From contig CAJOIS010000009.1 of the NCBI GenBank assembly GCA_905234645.1, forward strand, positions 1 through 64,000: a stretch of DNA of 64,000 nucleotides, read 5' to 3'. Below the pieces are notes generated by a model. It searched no databases and was not told where the DNA came from. It saw only the letters and a list, made by a program, of their open reading frames with translations. The position numbers and the translations under genes are program-made. The stretch is from an uncultured Bacteroidales bacterium (GTDB lineage: Bacteria; Bacteroidota; Bacteroidia; Bacteroidales; F082). Shown here piece after piece: positions 40,867-49,575 of the stretch; the first letter of the stretch is position 1; the number at the start of each line of letters is the position of its first letter.

Positions 40867-41862
40867 ATGGAAAAGTATGTTGAAATAAAAAGTCCTTTCA
40901 CAGGAGGCAAAGTCAAAGAAGTCAGCACTGTGGAAGAACACGAATTCCGGAAAGAACGGTTTTCGGTACACGTGCGCTATTATGTCTGCGAAGACACCGG
41001 CGAGCGTTTTACGACCACGGAACAAGACGAACTGATGTTCAATGAGCTATATTCCCAATATCGTGTAAACCACGGCATACCCTTCCCGGAGGAAATCAAG
41101 GACATTAGGTTGCGTTATGGCCTCAATTACCAGCAAATCAGCAAGATTATGGGGTTTGGCATCAACCAGTATGCACAATACGAAAAGGGACAGATGCCTT
41201 CGGAATCCAACGGCAAGTTGATTTCGGCAGCCATGAGCCGAGAGTTCATGCTGCATTTGTTAGAAGACAGCCGTGCCGAATTTGACGATGGGGAATACAA
41301 CATATTGCTGCAATCGATTATGACCTCAGAGGTGAGACCTGAAAACGAGGTGCAAAAAAGGCTCATCTATCGCGACATCCGCCGTTCCATCTACAATGGC
41401 TTCGGCCAGCTGAACGTCGAAAAGGTGTCCGAGATGGTGAAGTATTTCGTTTGCAAAGAGGACGGCTTGTTTCCCACAAAGCTCAATAAGGAAATGTTTT
41501 ACGCCGACTTTTTGCACTACAAAAAGCATGGCCAGAGCATCAGTGGGCTTCAGTATCAAGCCATACAATACGGTCCCGTCCCCGTTCATTACGACACGGT
41601 CTATGACAACATTGAGGGCATCAGCAAAGAAATCGTGGTGGCACACGACATGGAAAGCACGCGCTTGAGCTGCAAATCATGCGACACCACGGTCTTTGAA
41701 GAGCAAGAGCTTAAAACGCTTGAAGCGGTTTTCGCCAAGATCCATACCATGAACACCCAGGAGGTGATTGACAGAAGCCACGAGGAAGACGCTTGGAAAC
41801 ACTACCGAAACGGCAACCAACTCATCCCCTATTCTGAGGCGTTTTCCATTATGCTGGTGTAA
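40867..41862 (+). CDS. MqsA-like antitoxin with HTH and Panacea (DUF4065) domain
   Basis: The 331-residue protein (MEKYVEIKSPFTGGKVKEVS) combines an N-terminal region like MqsA (RYYVCEDTGERFTTTEQDE), an HTH in residues about 75-115 (RYGLNYQQISKIMGFG, then QYAQYEKGQMPS) and a C-terminal Panacea/SocA-type domain (KVSEMVKYFVCKED, LNKEMFYADFLHYKKHGQ, QYGPVPVHYD). Canonical MqsA has two cysteine pairs for zinc; here only one cysteine is visible in the N-terminal part, so zinc binding there may be lost. It should bind the toxin and its own promoter. Confidence 0.82.
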   Translation: MEKYVEIKSPFTGGKVKEVSTVEEHEFRKERFSVHVRYYVCEDTGERFTTTEQDELMFNELYSQYRVNHGIPFPEEIKDIRLRYGLNYQQISKIMGFGINQYAQYEKGQMPSESNGKLISAAMSREFMLHLLEDSRAEFDDGEYNILLQSIMTSEVRPENEVQKRLIYRDIRRSIYNGFGQLNVEKVSEMVKYFVCKEDGLFPTKLNKEMFYADFLHYKKHGQSISGLQYQAIQYGPVPVHYDTVYDNIEGISKEIVVAHDMESTRLSCKSCDTTVFEEQELKTLEAVFAKIHTMNTQEVIDRSHEEDAWKHYRNGNQLIPYSEAFSIMLV

Positions 41863-41939
41863 GGATTGGTTCGTTTGGATTCGACAGCCATCGGACTTTT
41901 AACGATTGTTTTTAGAAACCGACCCCTTTAAACAATGAC

Positions 41940-43424
41940 TTATTTAAGATTATGGACAAGGCGTACGGACAGACCATCACTGCGATCCATATGATTGTCT
42001 GCATCTAAAACATAGTTGGAAATTGACAAACAACGAATTCCCATCGCATTGTACGATGAAGCCGACCAATAATACCCAGTATTTCCATCTTGGTAAACAG
42101 AGTTGAACATTCGGCAACCCGCAGAAGGTAAAAAGATAGCTCCATTAGGCTCGAAAACGGCAATCCATTCTTCTTCCATAATTATGTTACTGTCATAAAT
42201 ACAATCATTGATGCCATTCAATGTGTATAATGAGGGATCCCAATTGTCAGGCAAAAGAACCACACCTTTTATATTGTCAATCTTCGCACCCGCGAAGCGT
42301 ATTCCCGAGTCGGTTAGACGCATGTTGAATACGTACTGCCATTCTTCCGAATTAAGTGTGCGCCAATTGTTATTAACCTCACCTCCATTTGAAATAGAAT
42401 TGTATCCCCAATCAGCTTTGCCCGTTTGATCGCTTAAATTGTAAATAGAGTCCCCATATGCAAAATACCCCCAATAGTCTCTTTCTATGCTCCAAGGCTG
42501 ATAATGAAACGCACCATGATTGTAACCACTTGTTCCCCAGCCATAAAGATCGATCCATCCGTTATTCGTTTCAGAAATATTGCTATTATTCTCTCCAATA
42601 TAATCCCATTGATTAGTAGCAAAACGCCAAGTATCGGTAGATGCTTGATATTGTAAGTTTCCTTGTGAAATATATACTTGTTGCGTTTCGCTAACCGAGA
42701 AAAGGCTGTTGATTGCTCCAATAGGAGGCGTCAAATCAAAGTAAAGCGTCATATCCTGGCTATCATATTGTTGCTGGGTGATCGTATTACTGTAAATAGT
42801 ATTGGCACCGTCAAACAGCACAGCTGTATACCGCATCATGTCGCCAGGTTGGAATTCACCTGTTGCATCACTACGCATAGACTGATTATCAGGCTTGAAT
42901 CCTGCGGAAAGTGTCTCTACTGTAACTGCATCACAGCTACCGTTGCCAGCACTTATCAAACGCAATACTTGGCGTCCTTGTGCCGTGGTCACAGCCAGTA
43001 AAGCCATGCTTGGATTGCTTAGACGAACTCTTACACTATGTAAGCCTGCCTCTAAGCGGTTCCTGTGTGTCGCCACAATTGTGCCATCGACACGAACAAC
43101 TTGGATGAGGACATCTCCAGCTTCTGACATTTCTAATGACATTTGGGTCTCATCGGTGAACGGATTAGGATAGGCTTCGCCTAAATGACAGGCCATTCCA
43201 TTCTGCTCGTTGATGCCGTCTATTGAGTTCATTACCAATACAGTATCAGGATAAGCCAACGTCTCCGTCCAACCTCGTGTAACATTGGAGACATTCACTG
43301 CATCAAAGGGGCAGTAAAGACCGTTTTGCGTGTTCGCGGTGAAGGTTAGGGTAACTGATTCTTGCGCCATTGACGATATAAAGGCTGCCAACAGTAACGA
43401 TAATAGCAAACTTACTTTTCTCAT
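41940..43424 (-). CDS. Secreted FISUMP-domain protein with internal T9SS-like sorting domain
   Basis: The ATG at 43424 (MRKVSLLLSLLLAAFISSMA) gives a good signal peptide and 494 residues. Residues about 80-165 resemble a type IX secretion C-terminal sorting domain (GEAYPNPFTDETQMSLEMSE, then LEAGLHSVRVRL), yet here it is in the N-terminal half. The C-terminal half is a FISUMP/major-paralogous-type domain (WRTLNSEEWQYVFNMRL, GYYWSASSYNAMGIRCLSIS, GLSVRLVHN). It is a surface protein of unknown ligand. It has its own promoter at 43508. Confidence 0.75.
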   Translation of the reverse strand: MRKVSLLLSLLLAAFISSMAQESVTLTFTANTQNGLYCPFDAVNVSNVTRGWTETLAYPDTVLVMNSIDGINEQNGMACHLGEAYPNPFTDETQMSLEMSEAGDVLIQVVRVDGTIVATHRNRLEAGLHSVRVRLSNPSMALLAVTTAQGRQVLRLISAGNGSCDAVTVETLSAGFKPDNQSMRSDATGEFQPGDMMRYTAVLFDGANTIYSNTITQQQYDSQDMTLYFDLTPPIGAINSLFSVSETQQVYISQGNLQYQASTDTWRFATNQWDYIGENNSNISETNNGWIDLYGWGTSGYNHGAFHYQPWSIERDYWGYFAYGDSIYNLSDQTGKADWGYNSISNGGEVNNNWRTLNSEEWQYVFNMRLTDSGIRFAGAKIDNIKGVVLLPDNWDPSLYTLNGINDCIYDSNIIMEEEWIAVFEPNGAIFLPSAGCRMFNSVYQDGNTGYYWSASSYNAMGIRCLSISNYVLDADNHMDRSDGLSVRLVHNLK

Positions 43425-43507
43425 AGTGTAGTCATTTTCTTTTGTTGGCAAACGTCAGTTCAACGTCTTTCCATTATGTCTGCCATTGGCTTTGGCCGAT
43501 GACGATG

Positions 43508-43515
43508 CAAAAATA
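43508..43515 (-). promoter_or_regulatory. -7 promoter box for the FISUMP gene
   Basis: Minus-strand TATTTTTG, about 85 bp before the ATG at 43424. Confidence 0.65.
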
Positions 43516-43547
43516 AGAGAATTTGTGTTTCCAATTCCATATTTTTC

Positions 43548-43555
43548 TAAATTTG
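43548..43555 (+). promoter_or_regulatory. -7 promoter box for the phosphate-transport operon
   Basis: TAAATTTG about 35 bp before the ATG at 43591. Confidence 0.65.
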
Positions 43556-43590
43556 CCCCCAAATTATACGATTTCAAACCCATTTAGGAA

Positions 43591-44241
43591 ATGGCACTAA
43601 ACAACCTTTTCACCAGAGGAAGCAGCCGCGAGAAGCACTTCTTCCCCACTTACGTCAAGCAGGCAGAAACGGCACAGGTTGCTGCAAAATACCTCAAGGA
43701 ACTCGTCAAGAGCGACGATCCCGAAGAACGCAAGCTGCTCACCCGCATGATCAAGAAACAGGAAACCACTGGCGACGAGCTACTGCGCGAGTTTTACATC
43801 GAACTGAACGGCGCTTTCGTCACGCCCTTCGACCGCGAGGACATGAACGCCCTGGCCATGGACCTCGACAAATTCCTTGACTTCATTAACCACTCGGCGA
43901 AGACCATACTGATGTACAACCCCAAGAAAATCGACAAGCAGATCAAGGAGATTGTGGACAACATCCACGAGGACGCCACCATCATCATGCAGGTGTTTGG
44001 CCTGCTCGACGACCTCGGGAAGAACCATCAGCAACTCAGCGACTTGTGTCAAAAGGTCACTCTCATCGAGCACGCCGTCGACGACATCTATGGCGACTAC
44101 ATCTCCTACCTCTTCGAGAACGAGAAGGACGAGATCGAGCTGCTGAAATACAAAGAGATAGCGCAGGTCGTGGAAGACACTACCGACCGTGCAAAGGAGG
44201 TGACAAGCACCGTCAAAAGTCTTATCATAAAAGAATCGTGA
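43591..44241 (+). CDS. DUF47 (PhoU-like) phosphate transport regulator, first copy
   Basis: The 216-residue protein is an all-helical DUF47/PhoU-like protein (FFPTYVKQAETAQVAAKYL, then FVTPFDREDMNALAMDLDKF and a helix ending EVTSTVKSLIIKES). Such proteins are encoded beside Pit transporters and are thought to control phosphate uptake. The TGA stop overlaps the ATG of the transporter by one base, so translation is coupled. A second DUF47 gene follows the transporter. Confidence 0.88.
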   Translation: MALNNLFTRGSSREKHFFPTYVKQAETAQVAAKYLKELVKSDDPEERKLLTRMIKKQETTGDELLREFYIELNGAFVTPFDREDMNALAMDLDKFLDFINHSAKTILMYNPKKIDKQIKEIVDNIHEDATIIMQVFGLLDDLGKNHQQLSDLCQKVTLIEHAVDDIYGDYISYLFENEKDEIELLKYKEIAQVVEDTTDRAKEVTSTVKSLIIKES

Positions 44242-45308
44242 TGAACCTCCTGACCATAGCCATTATCCTCTCCATCGTCCTTGCCTTCGTCTTCACCTTC
44301 CTGAATGGCATGAACGACGCGGCCAACTCCATCTCAACCATCATCGCCACCAAGGTGATGACGCCATTTCAGGCCATCCTCTGGGCCTCGTTCTGGGAGT
44401 TCATGGCATTCATTTTCATCCGGTTGATTCTCAACCAACAATTTGCCGTGGGTAACACCATGGCCAACTTCGCCGAACAAAGCGTCATTGACCCCTACCT
44501 CATCCTGTCGGCCCTCGTCGGCGCCGCCATCTGGGTATGGGTCTGCACCAAGAACGGCATGCCCATCTCGACCTCGCACGCCCTCATCGGTGGCATCATC
44601 GGTGCGGCATGGTTCGTCAACGGCAGCTCGGTACTCCACATGACACCTATCCTCATCACCTTGGCCTTCATCGTGTTGTCGCCGCTCCTCGGCCTGTTCC
44701 TGGGTTTCTTCCTCGAGTGCATCTTCTTGAGGATCTTCAAGAACAGCCCCCGCAAACGCGTCGACAAGATCTTCAAGGTGCTGCAGCACTTCTCTACGGC
44801 GGCCTTCTGCGTGGGTCACGGCTCCAACGACGCGCCCAAGACCATGGGTATCATCGCCGTGCTGATGGCCAGCGTGTTCACCACGCAAGGCGTCAGCCCC
44901 GAGATGCGTGAGTTCATCAGCAACTTCTACGACAGCAGCCAGGCCTTCCACATCCCCGACACCCTTGCCGTCGTATGCTATATCATCATGTCGTTGGGCA
45001 TCTTGATTGGCGGCAAAAACGTCATCAAGACCATGGGCGGCGGCTTGGCCAAGATCACGCCCGTGCGTGGCTTCTCGGCTGAGTTTGCTGGTGCCACCAC
45101 CCTCATCGCCACCTCGTTCCTCGGCATCCCTGTCAGCACGACACACACCATCACTGGCGGCGTCATCGGTGTGGGCCTCACCGACGGTATGAAGTCGGTG
45201 AAATGGGTCACCGCCAAACGCATTGTCTTGTCGTGGATCCTCACCATCCCCGTGCCGTTGGTTATCGGCGGCGTGCTTAACCTTTTGTTCCACCTCTTAC
45301 CCATCTGA
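44241..45308 (+). CDS. Inorganic phosphate transporter (Pit family)
   Basis: The track ORF begins inside the DUF47 gene; the ATG at 44241 (MNLLTIAIILSIVLAFVFTF) gives 355 residues with about 10 membrane segments. The duplicated Pit signature is present: GMNDAANSIS in the first half and GHGSNDAPKTMG in the second half, with VSTTHTITGGVIGVG near the end. It imports phosphate or metal-phosphate driven by the proton gradient. It sits between two DUF47 genes in a three-gene operon. Confidence 0.92.
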   Translation: MNLLTIAIILSIVLAFVFTFLNGMNDAANSISTIIATKVMTPFQAILWASFWEFMAFIFIRLILNQQFAVGNTMANFAEQSVIDPYLILSALVGAAIWVWVCTKNGMPISTSHALIGGIIGAAWFVNGSSVLHMTPILITLAFIVLSPLLGLFLGFFLECIFLRIFKNSPRKRVDKIFKVLQHFSTAAFCVGHGSNDAPKTMGIIAVLMASVFTTQGVSPEMREFISNFYDSSQAFHIPDTLAVVCYIIMSLGILIGGKNVIKTMGGGLAKITPVRGFSAEFAGATTLIATSFLGIPVSTTHTITGGVIGVGLTDGMKSVKWVTAKRIVLSWILTIPVPLVIGGVLNLLFHLLPI

Positions 45309-45310
45309 TT

Positions 45311-45958
45311 ATGAGCCTCAACAGTTTTTTCCAGTTTTTCGTTCCAAAGGAGAAGAAGTTCTACCCGCTCTACCAGAAGCAGGCAGAATACATAGAAAAA
45401 GCATCCAAGCTCTTGAGACAGATGCTTGTGGAAACCGACCTGGAACGCTTGGAAAACCTCAGAAAGGAAATTAAAGCCTGCGAGACCGACGGCGACGATG
45501 TACTGCGCGACTTCTACAGCCAACTCTTCTCTACCGTGCTCACCCCCTTCGACCGCGAAGACGTGCACGAACTTGCCGAGATGATGGACACCTTCCTCGA
45601 CCGCATCGACGACTCTGCCAACATCGTCCTCACCCGCCGTTTCCTCGCCGTGGACGAAGACCTCACTAGGATGGCGGAGAATATCATGTTTGCCGCAGAA
45701 AACCTCAGCGGCATCATCCGCGACATGCCTGAGATGTACGACAAACGCAAAGAAATCACGCGTCTCTGCCAAGAGATCAAGACCTTGGAAAACGAAAGCG
45801 ACGTACTCTACGGCAATTACATCAGCAAGCTGTTCCAACAAAACTACAGCCTCACCGAGATCATCAAGCGCAAGGACTTGGTGCAGGTGCTGGAGAATAC
45901 GACTAACTCGGTGAAGTATATATCGGATAAAGTAAGAAGTATTATAAGTAAGTTATAA
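45311..45958 (+). CDS. DUF47 (PhoU-like) phosphate transport regulator, second copy
   Basis: The 215-residue protein is a paralogue of the product of 43591-44241, sharing VLRDFYSQLFSTVLTPFDRE and the helix pattern, but with a different N-terminus (MSLNSFFQFFVPKEKKFYPL). It starts 2 bp after the transporter stop. Having two different DUF47 partners could let the transporter use a heteromeric regulator. No phosphate-binding residues can be named with confidence. Confidence 0.88.
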   Translation: MSLNSFFQFFVPKEKKFYPLYQKQAEYIEKASKLLRQMLVETDLERLENLRKEIKACETDGDDVLRDFYSQLFSTVLTPFDREDVHELAEMMDTFLDRIDDSANIVLTRRFLAVDEDLTRMAENIMFAAENLSGIIRDMPEMYDKRKEITRLCQEIKTLENESDVLYGNYISKLFQQNYSLTEIIKRKDLVQVLENTTNSVKYISDKVRSIISKL

Positions 45959-46029
45959 ATGGCTGTTAGCTTTTAGCTATTAGCTTGGCAGCCAACAAGC
46001 TAACAGCTAATTGCTAATAGCAAATAGCC
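45959..46029. repeat. GTTAGCTATTAGC-type palindromic spacer
   Basis: GGCTGTTAGCTTTTAGCTATTAGC on the left and GCTAACAGCTAATTGCTAATAGC on the right are imperfect inverted repeats filling the gap between the DUF47 and pncB genes. Confidence 0.75.
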
Positions 46030-46045
46030 CAAATAAAAACAAACC

Positions 46046-47239
46046 ATGAGACAAATCATCACCAGCCTATTAGACAACGACCTCTACACCTTCAGTGTGT
46101 GCTACGCCTATCTGCAAAAATTCCCGCGCGCCATGGGGCAATACACCTTTGTAGACCGCAACAACACGGTCTATCCCCAAGGCTTCGCCGAGAAACTGAG
46201 GGAACAGTTCGACCTCTATGGCAACATCAAGATCACTGACGAAGAGGTCCGTTTCATGAAACGGAAATGCTACTATTTCCCGCTTTGGTTCTTCACCTTC
46301 CTGAAGGGCTTCCACATGCGTCCCTCCGAGGTCGAAGTGAGCCAAGACGAGGAAGGCCATCTGCATATCACCGTGACAGGCCTATTGTGGCGTACCGTTT
46401 TCTGGGAGATGCCCATCCTGGCTACTGTTTCCGAGCTCATGCACGAGCTGAAAGGCGAGTTTGAGACTTACGACGCCGAGAAAGAATACCAAAAGTCATA
46501 CGCCAAGGGCATCCGTCTCATCGGCAACGGCGTCAAGTTCAGCGACTTCGGCACGCGTCGTCGTTTCTCATTCGAGCACCAAGACCTCGTCATCCGCAGC
46601 TTCATCGAAGCCCAGAAGCAGTTCACCAAGACCTGTTTCGTGGGTACCTCCAACGTGTTGTTGGCCATGAAATACGACCTCACCCCCATTGGCACCATGA
46701 GCCACCAGTTCATCGAGACCTGCTCGCTCTACGGCTACAACGAAGCCAACTACCTCGCCATGGACTATTGGCAGGAAGTCTACGCTGGCAGTCTAGGTGT
46801 ATTCCTATACGACACCTACACGCGCAAGGCCTTCTTCCAAAACTTCACCCAATTGCACGCCAAGTTGTTTGACGGCTTGCGCGTCGACAGCGGCGACAAC
46901 TTTGAAGCCTTAGAGGAAATCATCGAGAAATACAAGGAACTCGGCATCGACCCGGCTCAGAAGTCCATCATCTTCAGCAACGGCCTGAATGTGGACGAAG
47001 CCATCGCCATCCACGAGGCGGTCGCCGGCCGCATGCAAGACTCGTTCGGCATCGGCACCCACCTCACCTGCGACGTCGACAACGTGAAGGCTATGAACAT
47101 CGTAGTGAAACTCACAGCCGCCAAGATCACCGAGAAGCGTAACTGGAAAAAAGTGGTCAAGCTCAGCGACGACCTCGGCAAGTACACAGGCGACCCAGGC
47201 GAGATCGAGATTTGCAAGAAGACGCTGGAGATCGAGTAA
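46046..47239 (+). CDS. pncB: Nicotinate phosphoribosyltransferase
   Basis: The 397-residue protein is full length for the bacterial enzyme that makes nicotinate mononucleotide from nicotinate, PRPP and ATP in NAD salvage. Recognisable segments are LLDNDLYTFSVCYAYLQKFP at the start, FGTRRRFSFEHQD, GTMSHQFIETCSLYG and the phosphate-binding DGLRVDSGDNFEAL, ending with KLSDDLGKYTGDPGE. It is followed by a strong bidirectional terminator. It is not linked to other NAD genes here. Confidence 0.95.
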   Translation: MRQIITSLLDNDLYTFSVCYAYLQKFPRAMGQYTFVDRNNTVYPQGFAEKLREQFDLYGNIKITDEEVRFMKRKCYYFPLWFFTFLKGFHMRPSEVEVSQDEEGHLHITVTGLLWRTVFWEMPILATVSELMHELKGEFETYDAEKEYQKSYAKGIRLIGNGVKFSDFGTRRRFSFEHQDLVIRSFIEAQKQFTKTCFVGTSNVLLAMKYDLTPIGTMSHQFIETCSLYGYNEANYLAMDYWQEVYAGSLGVFLYDTYTRKAFFQNFTQLHAKLFDGLRVDSGDNFEALEEIIEKYKELGIDPAQKSIIFSNGLNVDEAIAIHEAVAGRMQDSFGIGTHLTCDVDNVKAMNIVVKLTAAKITEKRNWKKVVKLSDDLGKYTGDPGEIEICKKTLEIE

Positions 47240-47262
47240 AAGTTGGATATTAAAGGCAAAAG

Positions 47263-47296
47263 AAACGGGCTGCGAGAAACCTCGTAGCCCGTTTTT
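47263..47296. terminator. Bidirectional terminator
   Basis: AAACGGGCTGCGAG/CTCGTAGCCCGTTT, 14-bp stem with one G-T pair and a 4-nt loop, with A-run on one side and T-run on the other. It can serve both pncB and the convergent 47314-49563 gene. Confidence 0.9.
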
Positions 47297-47313
47297 GATA
47301 ATGCATTCGTAAA

Positions 47314-49563
47314 TCAATTATGGTAATCCCTGTAATATATACAGTTGGATGACACCACGCTGTGGTAAATTGTGCCGGCATATTGGTCAAACTCATTGAA
47401 TTGCTCGTGGGGAACAACCATCTTGTAGGTCCAATACGAGGCATTCTGCTCCTCCAATTGTTGGGCGTTCTTGGCTTGGGCAAAAATGATATGCGCCAGC
47501 AATTCCCTATCGGTGGCCGTCTTTCTGGCCTTCTCCAGATAGGCGTTCGAAAGCTCCAACGTGTTTTTATACGCCTTGGCATCAGGACCGAACTTCCAAT
47601 AGCTGAAACCATTGTTATCGTCGAAACGCAGGTAATGGCGATAGTAGCCCGTCCGGCTCACGTTATAGAAGAAGTTGGCAATCAGATAGTTGGCCTTGGC
47701 AGCCTCGTCGCCTTTCTTTTCGCCAAGTTTCTGGAGCTGAATGAGAGCGTCGGTCACATCAAGTTCGCTCATGTTGTCGTGGATGAAGGGGAAGTCGTCG
47801 ATGTACTCACCATGCATGATCTCTTCTTCATCACCGCTAAAATACACCACGATGTTATGGCCGAAGATGAGAGGCGACACTTGGAGACGGGTCTGCTTCT
47901 CAAAGAGGCTCTTAGCTGACTTGAGGTCGCCCTCGGTGAGACGCAGCACACCCTTTATATAAGAGAGGTAATTGTTGGGATTAGCCACCTCAAGCGTGCT
48001 GTTGTCGGCGAGGTAGCACTCCAACGACGTTTTCTTCTTCTTATTAAGAAAGGCCTGGACGTCGTCGACCAGTGCCTCGGTGGGCTCGTCCGTAATTTGT
48101 ACAATGTGATGGAGCGTCAGGTACGACTTGGCCCTTTCGCCTTGCAAGGCATAGCGGTTGGCAAGCACCAAGCCGACGAAGGTGTTATACGCATAGTTGT
48201 AGTTATAATTCTCTTCACCTTTGATCAGTTCCGCGTAGTTGTCGAAGAGATAATACTCAACATCAGCATTGATTTTCGGCTGACGACAGATATCGAGATA
48301 GGCTCCAAGGTGGTTCACCATGTCTAAATAATCGTCCTTGGTTGACTGCACGTTGTCGAGGCACCTGCCAGCCAGGTCGAAGTCCTTGTTCAAAAAATGC
48401 AGATATGACGAAGCAAGGTTCCAAAAGTTCTTGTCGGAGGCCTTGTCACGCTGCGTGTCGCTGAGTCGCAGAGCTTGGTTGAAGAAGTCGCGGCTTTCCG
48501 TGTCGGTCGGACTCAGAAAGGGGTAGAGCGAGTTGTTGCCCTCTTGCTCCCAATTGGGCTCTGAAGGGAGCATGCGACGCTCGATCATGTTGACGGCACG
48601 CACCATCAGCACCTTGGCTTGTATGGCGTCGGGGTCAGTGGCCACGATCTTCTCGATTTCGTTGACGGGGTTGTTGAAGTCGCTATATCCCATCATGAAG
48701 AAGATGTCGTTGCGTTCATTGTTGTCGGCGGCACCAGCAACGAAGTCGGCGAAGTCAATGTCATTGTCCCAACCTAGGGTCAACGAGGTGTAAGCCAAGG
48801 TCTTCAGGTCGTACGAGTTGGCGAACACCTGGATGAACTCACGGTTGGCCTCCACGGTCTCACCCAAGCCACGCAGGGCACCCGCCTTCTGGCACAGGGC
48901 GTAGTAATACATCTCGGTGCGCATCTTCAGCGGCTCCACATATTGGTCGAAGAGTTGTACGGCTTCTTGGTAGCGACGGGTGTAATGTGCCAGTCGCACC
49001 AGCTGATAGCCGTAGCGCAGTTTCAGTTCCTTGTCGCTCTCGGCATTCCAACTCCTGGTAAGCACGCTCTTCACCTTGTCGTAATCCAGGTCACCGGCGT
49101 TGTACTCATACTCGGGCAGATCCCAATAGAAGTCTGCCGACTCGCCGGGGATAATGCGCATGTAAGGTTCCAGATACTTGGCATAGGCCAGATAGAGCAA
49201 GGCCTGTTTGTGCTTCTTCATGAAACTGGCCGTGGCAAAAGACATGTTGCCGTCCAACACTGCCTTGCCTTTGGAGAGGTTCTGAAGGTCCTCGCGCGAT
49301 GCCTTGAAAACCAGATATTGGGTATCTTCATAGCTCAGCCCCAGATACTGACGCCACTCCTCGATGTTGCCATTCCGAAGTGTGTCGTTGGTGTAATAGC
49401 GACTGCCATAGACCAGCAGGAAGGGCCGATAACGCTCATCGCTCATGATTTCCTGGTTGAAGAGATTGTAGTAATACCAATCCCCTTCATCCCAGCCGCA
49501 GGCAAATGACTTGCCACACAACGCCGTCAGCATGACGGCAACAAGTAAGAGTTTTTTACGCAT
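47314..49563 (-). CDS. Large secreted helical-repeat (TPR-like) protein
   Basis: The ATG at 49563 (MRKKLLLVAVMLTALCGKSF) gives a signal peptide and 749 residues. The mature part is almost all helical, with tandem helix pairs such as YQEAVQLFDQYVEPLKMRTE and LLAHIIFAQAKNAQQLEEQN, consistent with TPR-like repeats. An acidic N-terminal segment (CGWDEGDWYYYNLF) is distinctive. It is the last gene of a three-gene operon behind a DUF3142-like lipoprotein (13-bp gap) and a phosphoribosyltransferase-like gene. I do not recognise the family; a scaffold role in the periplasm is a guess. Confidence 0.65.
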   Translation of the reverse strand: MRKKLLLVAVMLTALCGKSFACGWDEGDWYYYNLFNQEIMSDERYRPFLLVYGSRYYTNDTLRNGNIEEWRQYLGLSYEDTQYLVFKASREDLQNLSKGKAVLDGNMSFATASFMKKHKQALLYLAYAKYLEPYMRIIPGESADFYWDLPEYEYNAGDLDYDKVKSVLTRSWNAESDKELKLRYGYQLVRLAHYTRRYQEAVQLFDQYVEPLKMRTEMYYYALCQKAGALRGLGETVEANREFIQVFANSYDLKTLAYTSLTLGWDNDIDFADFVAGAADNNERNDIFFMMGYSDFNNPVNEIEKIVATDPDAIQAKVLMVRAVNMIERRMLPSEPNWEQEGNNSLYPFLSPTDTESRDFFNQALRLSDTQRDKASDKNFWNLASSYLHFLNKDFDLAGRCLDNVQSTKDDYLDMVNHLGAYLDICRQPKINADVEYYLFDNYAELIKGEENYNYNYAYNTFVGLVLANRYALQGERAKSYLTLHHIVQITDEPTEALVDDVQAFLNKKKKTSLECYLADNSTLEVANPNNYLSYIKGVLRLTEGDLKSAKSLFEKQTRLQVSPLIFGHNIVVYFSGDEEEIMHGEYIDDFPFIHDNMSELDVTDALIQLQKLGEKKGDEAAKANYLIANFFYNVSRTGYYRHYLRFDDNNGFSYWKFGPDAKAYKNTLELSNAYLEKARKTATDRELLAHIIFAQAKNAQQLEEQNASYWTYKMVVPHEQFNEFDQYAGTIYHSVVSSNCIYYRDYHN

Positions 49564-49575
49564 ATTCATGATGGT

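Noticed and set aside
44334-45293. 319-residue ORF antisense to the phosphate transporter gene
   Set aside because: Low-complexity charged shadow of a membrane-protein gene, with no recognisable domain.
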